Shown: in pieces, positions 32,963-44,320 of the stretch
Numbering within the stretch: the first letter of the stretch is position 1
How the letters are laid out: every line of letters starts with the position of its first letter
Translations under genes and position numbers: made by a program
Source: Hydrangea macrophylla
Taxonomy: Eukaryota; Streptophyta; Magnoliopsida; Cornales; Hydrangeaceae
Assembly (NCBI GenBank): GCA_033977485.1
Contig: CM066994.1
Coordinates: 49,067,155 to 49,131,154, forward strand
Reading direction: 5' to 3'
DNA: 64,000 nucleotides
The notes under the pieces: model-generated
What the model was told of the DNA's origin: nothing
What the model saw: the letters and a program-made list of their open reading frames with translations, nothing else
Databases searched by the model: none

Positions 32963-33577
32963 TCAATCAGTCTTTGTGGGACTTGCTCCTTGTGTTTTTG
33001 GGATTTCAACACTAGTGAGGGGCCTTTTAGCTGAATAGAAATTTTTTAGCTTAGCACTTGTAATTATTTTCTCGCTGTCTTGCCCCCCTTGGGGCTTGGA
33101 TGACATGGATTTAGTCCGATTAGAGACATCGGTCTTTTGACTTGTGGAGAGGTCGCATTTTTTTATGACCTCATTGGTCTTATTGGACCGATTTTCCCTT
33201 TCACTAAGCATTTTGTTATGCTTGTGAAGGATCAGTATGGTCTCTTTGCATAAATCTTACAAGGCCCTGTTAACTGAATTAATAATCGATTCAACATTTT
33301 GCTCTTTGAGCGGCACATGTAGTAAAGTACTTGACCCCTTTATCCATTCACCGCTTAGAAAATCATCAAGAGACATGAACCAACCGTCTTGTATTTTGGG
33401 TGGTGAATCGTCTGTCCCACTTGAGCCTTTGAGGAGACCTATTTCTTTATAGAAAAATAATTTATCGGCATCAAAACTGTCAATCTCTTGGTAAAGAAGA
33501 CTAATCTCATAATCAAATCGACGTGATTTGCAGTCATGCCAATTTACAATCTTGCAATCCAATGGCACAAATATCAC
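32963..33577 (-). pseudogene. Unrecognised Gag-like ORF remnant of element F
   Basis: Two - strand open stretches (33577-33257 and 33211-32963) are in one frame, separated by TAA at 33257. The product is hydrophilic. A mixed N-terminal part contains DGWFMSLDDFLSGEWIKG. The C-terminal half is Lys/Ser-rich with many charged residues. I do not recognise a domain. It lies about 170 bp downstream of an LTR-leader-like boundary in the same direction, the place of gag, which is the only reason for the label. It could equally be a captured host fragment. Confidence 0.35.
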
Positions 33578-33744
33578 TTACCTCCATACATTGCTGTAAA
33601 CTATAATTTTATCATTAGAGAGACGATCAATTTCATTTTAAAGTTATTTCTTCAATCCACCAATGAATTTGATCTTGGTAGAATTATAGCCATGCTTCGT
33701 AGAACATTGCCAACCACTCAGTCGTCCCACCGGGTGTGCCAAAA

Positions 33745-34466
33745 TGTTTTGCTCTTATTATTTTGCTTGTGCCAGAGCTGAGGTAGCTCGATTGTGTGAC
33801 TAAATTAGCAAACTTAGTTTTCCTAATAATTTGTGCGAGTGATACTTGATCTGACTTCTATTGTATAGTGATTGTTAAAAACTAGTAGGAAAGTACCCTA
33901 GTTATAGGTTCCTAGATAGTATTGAAGCACACAAGTCAAGAAGTGGTAAAAAATAATATTAAGCAAGGCTTAGAAAGTGAAAATATATTGCATTGAAGGA
34001 AATTACAAGAAACAAGAAATTACTTAAGCAAATAAAATACAATGCAAGGGCACTAAAAATAAACTGAGAAAGCTTAAAAGAAGCTACTGAAACAAAAGGG
34101 AATGCTTTTTGCATGCTTTTGGGACTTGTTTGGGTGTTGATTTGTCTGGCTTGCTGGAGAGTTAAGCTGTTGTGGTTGACTGTGCATATATAGAGAGGGA
34201 GGGGGGGGGGGGGGGGGGGGGGGGGGGTATTGGGCTTTAGCTTGCTCCCTAAGCTAAATCTTGAAATATTCAATGCATTGGGACTCACCATCTGTCACTT
34301 CTCATATCTTGAAACCATAATTTGCTACATTCAAAGCTTCTTGGAACTCTCATTTATTTGGTTGAGCTATACCTGGTTTGATACACTGCATGTACCAAAA
34401 CAAATGAGACTGATGGGTCTAGGATTCTTAGCATTGGGACCCACCATTTGCTTCAAAGGGGTTTGT
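33745..34466 (-). repeat. Decayed LTR of element F (boundaries approximate)
   Basis: On the - strand the segment ends ...GAGCAAAACA and is followed by TTTTGGCACACCCGGTGGGAC (split at the first T), close to the Tat-C LTR end and primer site (TTTTGGCATGCCCAGTAGGAC). Before its start is AAGAAGGGGGGCAA, purine-tract-like, at about 34467-34480. A TATATA box (- strand, about 34186-34192) sits next to a 27-base homopolymer. No partner LTR is in the window. Confidence is limited by decay. Confidence 0.45.
34201..34227. repeat. Poly-G run of 27 bases
   Basis: Read directly. On the - strand this is poly-C immediately upstream of a TATATA sequence in LTR F. The run length may be affected by sequencing or assembly. 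Confidence 0.85.
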
Positions 34467-34480
34467 TGCCCCCCTTCTTA

Positions 34481-35344
34481 GCTCTTGACTCTTGCTTTAA
34501 GCTCCGTTGGAGATTTTATGGCCCATGGCTTACAACAGCTTATGAAAAGGGCTTGTAGCTCGTGCGTACTTGTGTACAAATAAAAGGGCATACTGATTCA
34601 GCCATTGCCATTTCTTGGTGTAGTGTGAATCCTTACCCTTCATCAGAGACCATAGAAAAAGAAATTCTTTACTTGTAAGCTTAAATTATTATGACCATTT
34701 CTTGTTTTTAGTTTTTGTTTTAGGTGTAGATGTTAGAAAGATCATATATATTTTGAAGTTGGTGTAGATGGTTTACATTTTATAATATTACCTATTTTTA
34801 TATTACTTATTTCGCTAATATCTTTGATTCAGTCCTTAAATGCAAGACTTTATTATGAATCTTATGAATAAAAGTATCTAGAAGTTCTTTTTGGGATTCC
34901 AGGTAGTATGTTAAATTTCTTTTTGGGATTTTAGGCCGTAAGGGATGCTTGTTCTTCTTTCTAACAACTAGTTTTGGGGGTTAGGAATTTTATGAAAAAG
35001 GTTCCTAGATGATTGAGTTTCATGAGGGGGATTGGATTTTGAGGGATTGTAGTGTATCCTAGATTGGAAAGATAGGGAAGAACCCCATCTATGAATTCTC
35101 TAGGGATATATTGGGGTGTGTTGAAGCTGGAATGTTTTTCTGCCACTATTTCTTGCCATATTAATGTATGCTCAATGTGTTGTGACTACTTTTTTGTGCC
35201 TCATCGGAGTTAACAAGTTTGTCTGTATTGTATTGACAGGTTACATGAGTAATGTCATTTTTGTCAGGTTCAACTACAAATAATTTTTGTGACACAGATG
35301 ATGTAAGATTTGAAAATAGGTTATGCTGATTCAGGCTTAGATGT
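34481..35344. other. Unannotated AT-rich stretch
   Basis: I see no gene, repeat boundary or regulatory signal that I can support; short ORFs here look like chance. Confidence 0.5.
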
Positions 35345-35635
35345 ATGGTTAAAATCATTGAGTCCAATGAGAAAAACAACAAAGGGAAGCTGTATTTCAT
35401 TTGCCTAAAGGGAACATGCAAATTATGGGATTGGTATAAGCCCATACCCACAATTAACCAATCAAGTCAACAGAATTTAGATGATGCAGTTTCTGACATA
35501 AAGTTTCAATACAATGCAATATCTTGCCAACTCCAAGTGATTGAAGCAATGCAAGGAGTGATAAAGAAACTATTAACCACGACCCTTATGCTTTGCATAA
35601 TTCCTATTATAATCTTAGTGTTGAAGATAGCTTGA
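35270..35635 (+). pseudogene. GRF-type zinc-finger protein fragment with C-terminal membrane segment
   Basis: The open part from ATG 35345 is 96 residues. The start, CMVKIIESNEKNNKGKLYFIC then CKLWDWYKP, resembles the second half of a GRF zinc finger, in which a Cys-containing arm, N..GR.FY.C and C.FF.W are expected. A coiled-coil-like stretch follows at residues about 38-70. A hydrophobic tail (TTLMLCIIPIIILVLKIA) would form one membrane segment. Small plant GRF proteins with this layout are common, often near transposons. The first zinc ligand region upstream is broken by TGA at 35327, so the gene is probably dead. No family search was possible. Confidence 0.45.
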
Positions 35636-36170
35636 GCTATTATGTACTTAGACTTGTAGTATTTAGACTTCTATAGGTCCTGTTATGTGTCAAACATTAT
35701 GTAATCCATATGTATTTTGTCATGACCAATTTCAATAATATCCTCATTAATGCTTACCGAACCACTTGAAACTTCTTCTTCCATTTGTCCACAATATAAC
35801 ATATAATCATCATGAAGTGAGTTTGAGAAACAAATTGGAGTGTATGAAAAATAATGAGATTTAGTTGTACCATGATGTAAACTACATTAATGACAATAAT
35901 ATCTTAAAAAGAATGTTGCAGCATTTAAAGAAAAACACTATGATTTAGTCCTAAAGATATTTTTTTTTTGGAGCAAAAATTAATAAAAAAGCATAAACCC
36001 AAAACTTGTAGAAAAACCCATTTAAATGAAAGCTCTGTCAATCCTCAAATGGATTCTTGCTACAACCCTATTGCCTTCCGAATATTCAATTGGTGGGTAT
36101 CCAAGAGTTGATCATTGGTCAAGATTATTAATTGGTTGATGCAATATATGACATTCAAATGCTGTGAAAA
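35636..36170. other. Unannotated stretch
   Basis: AT-rich, no supportable feature. Confidence 0.5.
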
Positions 36171-36171
36171 A

Positions 36172-36181
36172 ATGAGAGAGA

Positions 36182-36218
<37 letters not shown>

Positions 36219-36290
36219 ACAATAAGAAGATGAAGAAGTAGAAGAAAAAGAAGGAAGAAGAAGAAGAATAATAAGAAGAAGAAAACGGCG
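36172..36290. repeat. (GA)n and (GAA)n microsatellite
   Basis: A GA run at about 36172-36216 followed by imperfect GAA/GAT triplets. The - strand Ser/Leu-rich ORFs across it are artefacts of the repeat. Confidence 0.9.
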
Positions 36291-36549
36291 AACTGTCAGA
36301 GTCGGGAGGAGGCATCGATCTCGACAACGACGGTCGCCGGTCTCGACGACGACGAGGCTCGAAGGGGGCACTACTGGGGTGTGGGTTTTTTCTCAAAGTG
36401 TAAGATTTTGGGGAAATGGGTTGCTAGGGCTTTCTTTGACCAATTTGGAGCATTGGTCCCACAATTTTAAATTTTTTTTTGCTAAGATACCCTTTTGTGT
36501 GGTTTAATGTGTGATTTAGTGTGTATGTCTATCATTATTGAATTGATAA

Positions 36550-36709
36550 CAATAATGCTATACCCATACAAAATTTAACACACAAACAATTCTACTCCTT
36601 GATTCCACTGGGTCCTATGTTGGGAACATATGGGTTTCACATGGGGTCCACTGGAATTAAGGGCCAGGATTGTGTTTGTATGAAATTTTGTGTGGGTCTA
36701 GAATTACTC
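36550..36709. mobile_element. Mutator-type MITE, 160 bp
   Basis: The left end CAATAATGCTATACCCATAC continues to AAAATTT. It matches the reverse complement of the right end (GAGTAATTCTAGACCCACAC to AAAATTT) with about six mismatches in 27. It is flanked by the 9-bp direct repeat AATTGATAA at 36541-36549 and 36710-36718. A 9-bp target duplication with long inverted ends is typical of Mutator-like MITEs. It has no coding capacity. Confidence 0.75.
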
Positions 36710-36828
36710 AATTGATAATATTCCTAAAAGAAAAAACACTGCATTGATTTCAGAAGTGCAACCACCAAGTCAAAGTATGGGTTGTTTAGGGAAATTATTG
36801 CATGATTCAGGACTAGGCTATGTGGTGG

Positions 36829-37852
36829 TGTAATACCCTTGAAAATTAGAAAATATGGAAATAGATCTCTGAGTTTAGTTCTGTAATTATTCCCATAGCA
36901 TGTTCTAATATACGTATTATATATTCAACCGATGTTCAAGATTGTAGTATTCATAAAATTCACATCGCTTTATTTATGTGATTTTAATTGCTAAGCCCGA
37001 CCCCGTATATTAATATCGTATATTAATATTATGTTGTTACTTAATATTTTAATACTAGAAGGTTATATTACATTTCACTATCATCTAATTTTATTACTAT
37101 AGATTATTTTAATATTTGCTATCACTTAAATTAGAACCATAGGTTATATTATAAAACTAGTGTCGTTCGATTTCTGTAGACTACAAGTTAATATATATAT
37201 ATATATTTTCGTAGTCACTAAGTTTTATAACAGTAAGATAGTATATATTCAATGTAGCGTAATATTATAATAATCAGTTATATCACATTTTCATTGTCCC
37301 TTAATTTATAACCAAAGGTTATACTAATTGTTAATCCGAGATCGTTTTAAATTCTCTAACTATGAGTTATGGTCATAATATATTATTAATCGACGCTGGA
37401 TCATATTTTATATTTTAATTTTATTATCGGTACAATAATTAGACAAGGACTGTAATTCTTAGACTCCGACTGAAACTCTAGACCTAGACTGACTTGTCAC
37501 ACGAACCCATAAAATCTGTATCAAAATAGGACTGTACAACACGTAAACCTAGGCAAGCACATGATACAAGTACTACTTAAGATGATTAAATTGTGCAACC
37601 TAACCTTATACCTAGTGGACAAAAATCTCTCCCAAACACCCCCTTAACCCACGGGTTACTACCCCACCACCCCTCAAAACCCGCCGGACCCTTACCACTC
37701 CTCCCAAACCGCCATCACCTCCTCCCCTCGTAAGTACCCCTCTCAAATCACCTCCTCTCAATCACCCTCAATCCCTCACCTTACCCACTTACACACACCA
37801 CCACCACTTCCACCCACTGCCACTATACTCCACACACCACACACACGGTATA
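36829..37852 (+). repeat. Possible chromovirus-type LTR, left part
   Basis: It starts TGTAATACCC, the common start of plant Tekay/Del-type LTRs. It runs AT-rich and then into a C-rich stretch, as in LTR leaders. It is cut at 37852 by Helitron-1 and may continue at 57496-58413. No partner LTR, primer site or polyprotein is visible, so this is tentative. Confidence 0.35.
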
Positions 37853-38389
37853 TCTATATTAATATTAGAGAATGATGTAGGTCCCATAAAAAACTTATCT
37901 AAGGGCCAACATTTGCCAATTTTTTCATCTTTGAATCTTGACCTTTACGACACAACCATTAACTTAGACCCTTAGATTTTCTCAATCCAATGATCACAAA
38001 ACAAGCCCACATCAAACCTCACATACCATAAAACTCTCCTCCCTATCACTACTCCCTCTACTTCCCTCAAGTAACTCCCCCACGTTTTTTTTTCTTTTTC
38101 TTTTACCGATGAACTCCCTAACTTTATCCTCTCTCTCTCTCTCTCACATCAATCCCTCATCTCTGTCTCACATTACTCTTTTCACCCTCATCACTCAAAA
38201 CAATTTAAATTTTTACTTACTCCATGCGCACCCCCTCTCTCTCTCTACTCTTAACACACTCTCTGTCTACCCATTCTCTCTCAATGTCGAAGATCCATTA
38301 CCGTCAATGCCTTCCGTCTCACCGTCTCCGTCACCCTCACTGTAGGTAATCTCTCTCTCTCTCCCCCCCTTAGCTTGGTTTGCATGTGT

Positions 38390-38478
38390 GCATATAGAGA
38401 GAGTGTGTGTGTGACCCACGTGGGTGTTCGTGACTATGAATGCATGTTTGTGTTTGCATGTGTGTGTTTGGCTATTTT

Positions 38479-38514
<36 letters not shown>

Positions 38515-38601
38515 GTGTGTGTTTGTGACTATGCATGTCTATCCGTGTTTGTGTGCATGTGTATGTTTCAGGATGTGTGTGAGTGTGTGTTTGCCTGTTT
38601 G

Positions 38602-38642
<41 letters not shown>

Positions 38643-38731
38643 GTGTGTGTTTGTGATTGTGCATGTGTGTGCGTGTTTGTGTGCATGTGTATGTTTTAGG
38701 ATATGTGTGAGTGTGTTTGGCTGTTTACCGT

Positions 38732-38763
<32 letters not shown>

Positions 38764-38770
38764 CGTGTGT
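38390..38770. repeat. Composite minisatellite with (GA)n and GTGTGTTTGTG blocks
   Basis: Three units of about 120-130 bp each combine a GTGTGTTTGTGACTATGCATG-like block with a (GA)n tract (about 38480-38513, 38606-38641 and 38731-38762) followed by ACGTGTGTGTTTGTG. The second Helitron has the same array with shorter GA tracts. Peptides such as THTHTH or SLSLSL read from it are artefacts. Confidence 0.9.
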
Positions 38771-39334
38771 GTTTGTATATAGAGATGCCCCTAAAGTTTA
38801 AATCAAGCCTAAGTCTCACCCTACTGTGCATGTTTGTGTTCATGTGTGTGTTTCTTGACGTGTGTGAGTGTGTGTTCGTGTTTTCACTTGCTTCTTCTTC
38901 TTTTTTTTTTTTTGGTTTCTAATCTTTAAGGCCTGTTTGTATTTTGCCTTTTATTTTGGTGAAATAAGTAAGTAAATTTGCTATTTAAATTTGAAAACTT
39001 AAAATGCTTCTAGGTGATTGATTTTTTCCTTATATATTGATAGAGTTATTGACTTATTTACAAATTAGTTAACAACTTGGGACTATACTCAGCAAAATTG
39101 TATATAGGCCATAAAAGTACCAACACAATTAAGTTCTTTAATTAGCAAATTGCAAGTGGGTAGCCAAAAAAAAAAAGAAGAAGAACAAAAAAATAGTTTC
39201 AAAATGTGAGCAACCCAAATTCAACAAAGCAATTCTTGATTTGTGTTTGTGTGTGTGTGTGTATATTTGTGGAAATTAAATATTGGGTAAAGAATAATTC
39301 TCATGGATTTTTTTTAAATTATATTTATGATAGG

Positions 39335-39682
39335 TCAGCATGCTTAGAGGGAGGACTAATTAGTATGGAGCTGTCAAGTTTGTCCATATAAGTCCAGAGG
39401 AATTGCATGTAAAGTATTTGGTTTTGGTCTTTCTAATACCTGTTCAACTTCTTTAACTAACTTTTGTTGTTACTCTTAGTTTTTATTTTCATTTGATTTG
39501 GATAAAGTTTTTATTTGTTTATTTATAGGTTTTGTGATAAAATGAGGGCTTGGAACAAACCAAGCTGTTTTCTTCAAAAGAACGAAGAATCAAATCTATA
39601 TACAAATAGTATTTGACAATTTCAGTGCTAATGTGGCCATTGATGCGAACATTGCCTATTTGGGTCTACGGGACATTGCAGG
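39335..39682 (+). pseudogene. Two exon-like segments, probably captured host gene
   Basis: Segment 1 (about 39336-39405) follows an AG acceptor and reads YGAVKFVHISPEELH, with a TAG inside its start. Segment 2 (about 39533-39682) follows TTTATTTATAG and ends GCAG before GTATAC. It reads GLGTNQAVFFKRTKNQ and continues to NVAIDANIAYLGLRDIAG. Both segments are kept in Helitron-2 (about 59850-59925 and 60052-60203) with few changes, while surrounding sequence varies more. I cannot name the source gene. The splice-site context suggests gene-fragment capture, which Helitrons are known for; chance conservation is possible. Confidence 0.4.
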
Positions 39683-40108
39683 TATACTATATGTTTCCCA
39701 TATTCTGAGTGTTGGGTTCCTTTAGAAAGCTATTTCTTGCTTAATTGTAGGTTTATGAGGTTTGGAGTTTGGGGTTGTTTGGTCCTTCATTCAGTGTTTC
39801 TCCGTCAAGGGAAGAAGCAAACTAGACAATGAATGAGTACTGTGAGAATTTTTAAATTTTTTTTTTGGAGTTTATTGATGTCAATGATGTTAATATCTAA
39901 ATTTGATCTTTTTGAAATATGTTTAGCTATATTTTTATGCATTGATTCCAGCTTTTTGGCTGATAATTACTATTGTTGGAAAACAAATTTATTGGGTGCA
40001 CAAGAGTGATAGTACTGTTCTTAGTTCCCTCATTACATGTTAAAAAAAAAGAACTCTTATTGTGGATGCCATATAGGAGTTCAGTTTACTTGGAACTTTG
40101 GAGCTAAT

Positions 40109-40113
40109 GTTTC
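40109..40113. other. Target-site duplication of Tat-C, left copy
   Basis: GTTTC, repeated at 54673-54677 right of the element; the uninterrupted site is seen once at 60641-60645. Confidence 0.93.
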
Positions 40114-41294
40114 TGTGTGCACCCAAAAACCGCCAAACGTTTTTGAGCTCAAGTGATGTGTTGAGATAGGCTTGGGGATTATCGGCCTGAAGCATGTTTA
40201 GAAGTGACCGACCGAAAGATTGCAAAGGCCCATCGGGCTCCAAGAGAGAACGTCAGAAAGATAAGGTTGTTGTCCCAGTTTGGTAGAGCCCGATAGGAAA
40301 TAGGTCTTGTGCTGACCAATCGGGCACCGCCATTTAAATAAACGAATAATAGCAAGTATGGAGCCCGATCGGGAGAATAAGCATGGATAATGCCAATCGG
40401 GCACCATACTTGTAGCGTGCACGACAATCGGACACCATGCTAGGAATAAACGATAAAAGCCGATTGCATGAGAACGATTGATCAAGGAGCATTCGTAAGG
40501 CTGTCATCGGACATGGAAGTTAGAAAGCATGATAAGCGGAGGTTGCATGAGTCCGGTAAAGTTACAACAAGCCCGATGGTGAAAAGGAGAAGGAGGTTCC
40601 CATCTTAGTTGTCATGGTGATGTCACCCTAAATTTAAGGAGGCAGAGTCAGTTTAGGAGTGGGATCTGATCACGTCTTGGTGGATATGAAGGCTAATCCC
40701 TAAAATGTTGGGATTAATTCAATCAGAATTTGGGATTAGGAAGGATTCTACAATCAATCATCTTCTTGGAGCACAAGGTAAGGAGTCCTTGCCTTATCTG
40801 GGCTACTATAGGCCGCTATAAATATAGAAGTAGGCCAGCCGTGCAAAGGACTCCACGTCATCTCGAAAACAACACTCAATACATCATTCAAAGCATTTAA
40901 ACCTTTATGTTATTGTTATTTTGCATCCATAGCAAATAGGTCTGTCCCTTTTCTTATTTTTACTGTTTTCACTCTTTTGAACAATCAGAGCCTGTTCTGA
41001 TTCTGTTCTTTGGTTGTATGTTTTATTTTCCAAATATTCAATAAAATATCTTCATATTTTATTAATCGTTTGTGATTGTTCACTTGGTAAACTCTACACT
41101 AATTGGCTTGTGCGCTTCAGTACTGCCATAGGATTTTTGGCGAGGGTACTTTCCTACTCATCACACACAATCAATCTATTTAGAAGTCAGATCCTAAAAC
41201 CTTGAGTATCACTCACTCAAGCATATAGGAAATTAGTTTGCACATACCGAGTCCGTTTGGCTCTGGTACGCCCACGCAAAACTACTAGCAAACA
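40114..41294 (+). repeat. Tat-C 5' LTR (1181 bp)
   Basis: It starts TGTGTGCACCC and ends TAGCAAACA. A TATA box TATAAATA is at 40817-40824 and a poly(A) signal AATAAA at 41040-41045, giving a plausible R region between them. Confidence 0.95.
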
Positions 41295-41296
41295 TT

Positions 41297-41743
41297 TTGG
41301 CATGCCCAGTAGGACCCATAGTGTTAAGATATGCCTCTGAAAAAAAAGGGAAGAACGGACAGGACGATCCTGCCATTGACATAGCTGCTGAAGAGAGTAC
41401 CAGCCGTTCCCCACATAATAGCGGTGTGACTGTAGAGGCAATTTCAGAAGTCCTAAGAATGAACGTTGAACCTATGAGGCGAGACTACAATGCCTTGGTA
41501 GGTTCAATGAGTAACCTCGAGGAGTTAATCGGCCAAACGGTCGAAATACATCGGGGTCAGATTGATGTCGTCTCGTCCACTAGGACCATGCACCATAAGT
41601 TAGACAGCCTAACCTCAGAGATCTCAGGCCTGTCAAAAATCCTCGCCACGTTGGTGTTGAAGCTGACTCTAGAAAGCCCTAAAGAGCACATCGCTCTTCT
41701 ACATGGGCCGATAAAAAGAAAGATCCTGTTTACGTCATCCTGA
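41297..41743 (+). pseudogene. gag: Tat-C Gag N-terminal region
   Basis: The reading contains GQDDPAIDIAAEES and a coiled-coil-like stretch (residues about 50-120). The likely natural ATG is at 41333, but an A-run just after it puts that ATG out of frame with the rest, probably a one-base length change. A linker with several stops (41744-42024) follows before the Gag core. Confidence 0.65.
41298..41315 (+). promoter_or_regulatory. Tat-C primer binding site
   Basis: TGGCATGCCCAGTAGGAC starts three bases after the LTR end and has the required TGG start. I cannot name the tRNA with confidence. Confidence 0.65.
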
Positions 41744-42024
41744 ATCTATAAGGGCAGAATAAGCTAAATAAGCAGCCCGACCCACAAGGAGGGGAGTCGG
41801 GCATCGGAGATGTCACCGATCCCAATGGATTGGCGACACCAGTTTTTGTTCAACCATTCGGCCACACGGCTCCCCTTGTCCACGCAGCTGGGGGGCAAAG
41901 AACTAATGGTGTTTCTTGGACTCATCAGGCCAATAACAATCAACACCAAATACCACCTCCAATAGCACAGCCTGCGGTGGTTGCTTAGCCCGTTAACCCA
42001 CAACCTATCAATAAGGAGGAGCTG

Positions 42025-43030
42025 ATGGTGGCCATACACGAGGAGTATGGCCCGTTTATGAGAAGAATGGAGAGGCCGACATATAGATGGCCATATCCTC
42101 CTGAGATCTATCTAGTCAATTTTCCTCAGGGGTACAAAGTGCCAAACTTCACGTTGTTCTTTGGGGAAAGCGAACAATCCTCCGTAGACCATATAGGTTG
42201 TTTTATTGTGCAATGCGGCCATGTGGGTAGCAATGACCCATTAAAACTGAGTTTGTTCCCAAATTTGTTCATGGGCATAGAATTCTTATGGTATGTCAAT
42301 CTTTCGGTCAACTCCGTGTGAGATTGGTAGGGGATGGAAGAGTTGTTCCATGGCCAGTTCTATAGGACCGAGCCCGAAACATCATTGGTAGATTTGTCCA
42401 GGATGGTCCAACTGGTGGGAGAGGCAGTGGAGACCTATATAGCCCGGTTCAAGAAGGCTAAATATAGGTACAAGACTGTTCTGCCCGAAGAAGAATACGT
42501 TAAGATGGCTATGGGAGCGATGTCCTTTGAACTTCGTAAGAGGTTTGAAGGGACTGACTTCCGTGATTTATTCAAGCTGGCCACGCGGGCCGTTCGCTAT
42601 AAGCGTATCCTCTTGGATGAACAGGAGAAGAAGAATTCATCCAAGGGTACCTACTACAAAGATCCGAATTATGAGGTTCATCTATCATATTGTGACCACA
42701 AAACAGAAAGTGATATGGCCGAGTTAATTTGCAAACGGCCGATTGTCTGCAATGCCTTGAACAAACCTGTTAATAATAATGCTACTGCAAAAAAGATGGC
42801 ATTTGAGGCAGCAAAAACTACACGTTTGACATCACATGGTCGATCAAATTTGCGATGCCTTTCTGGCCGATAAAGTGATCAAGCTTAGTGAGGGTCATCG
42901 GATCCCTAAGGTCGATGACATAAAAAATAAAGAATATTGTAAATGGCATAATTCTTGGAAACACTCTACTAACAACTGTGTGGTATTCTGTAATGTGATA
43001 TAGGAGAACGTGGAAAATGGAGTTTTTAAG
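42025..43030 (+). pseudogene. gag: Tat-C Gag core and zinc knuckle
   Basis: A gypsy Gag domain is recognisable by PYPPEIYLVNFPQGYKVP, FWY-type residues near FLWYVNL, EELFHGQFYRTEPE and ELRKRFEGTDFRDLF. TGA 42319 and TAG 42328 break it in the middle, in frame 1, and the second open part ends at 42873. A CX2HX4HX4C knuckle (CKWHNSWKHSTNNC) is read near 42937-42978. It would form the particle. Confidence 0.85.
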
Positions 43031-43216
43031 TTTTCAGATAAAGCTATGGGAATCGATGCAAATCCGTTTCCTCAGATTACCCATGCCAAAATGGTCGTTC
43101 CCGATTTGACCAAGCTAACAAGGCCTAGACCAAAGGTTGACTTGACTGAGAAGGATCAAAGACCACTACAAAGGGAAGGGAAATAGATCGCTATTTCGGC
43201 CACTGAAGGGCCGAAG

Positions 43217-44284
43217 GTGACGATTCACAAGCTCCAGAGGGCATATCAGGAGCGAAAGGAAAAAGAGCGCAAGGCCAAAGCTGAAATGGCCCGATCAACC
43301 ACTAACAGCTTGATAGCTGACCTGCGATACCAAATTGAGCTGATAGAACAAGGCCTCTGCCCAAGATGCAAAGCCGATATCAAGAAGGAGGCCCCCAGCC
43401 GGAGCAAGAGGCCTAGAGTTAACGAACACCGGGAGCATAGCCCGAGAAGGCTTGTGCATGAAAGGCTTTCGTTGCCCAAGCAAGGTTAGTTTAGGCCTGA
43501 ATGGCAACTAAAACCATCGCCCTCTCTACAGACTGGTCTAAGAGAGTCAGACCAGTTGGGAGTAAGGAGTAATCAGACATTCTCCAAACCAGATGTGCAA
43601 GGAAAGGGCCCAACCTCGGACATACATCCAAGGATGGTTATACCTCCAAAGGTGAATGAAGGAAAATGGTATCGGGCTGAACACCCTAAATTCCCAATCT
43701 AACCCAGGTACAGCAAGTCCCAAAAGAAAAGATAACAACGCACAAGATAGGCTCAGCGAGAACGACAATACTGGGAGAATCTGGCTCACAGTTCCCCCAA
43801 GCCCAGCTCACCCATATTGCCTGATTCCCAAGAACATCCCACAGGAGGGGAGCCCATTTTTGACAAGAAAGCGAGTAAAGGAGCGATGCACGTCACAGAG
43901 CTCTTGAAGGAAACCTTCAGGCGAAGGAAGCTAAAGGAGGAGTGTCATCCCGAGACTAACACATTTGATATCGAGTCCGATGATGAGTTTTTGGATTCGG
44001 ACGCAAAGCCAATCCAATTCGGGACTATCCTTGTGAATCTGTCGTCAAACATGGTGTTTACGTTGCCCATGTCCTTCATGGCAAAGCCAGATCAACCAAT
44101 TTCCATAGAAAGAGATGTGATAGAAGGCCTGACCAAAGAATCGACCACGATAGAAGACATATTCTGGAGTGGAGGAGAAATTGTCAAGCTAGAGGTGGTG
44201 GAAGCCACGAGTAAAAATGTGGATGCAATCGAGCAACAGCCCGATCAGCCCAAGATAACCATCTTAAGGATGAAAGGGCAATAA
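43217..44284 (+). pseudogene. Tat-C Gag-protease linker
   Basis: Open stretches in frame 2 (43217-43489 and 43817-44284), charged and low in recognisable domains. The first has a Lys/Arg/Glu-rich helix and a CX2C (CPRCKAD). The second leads in frame to the protease. Confidence 0.6.
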
Positions 44285-44320
44285 ACTGAGGAAGGACAAA
44301 AACCAGGAGGGCCCATTAAA

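Noticed and set aside
32963..33577. Possible endogenous pararetrovirus remnant
   Set aside because: No RT, movement or coat motif could be recognised; the adjacent LTR-like boundary favours an LTR element.
38267..38843. ORFs rich in THTHT and SLSLS on both strands
   Set aside because: Translation of GT and GA microsatellites.
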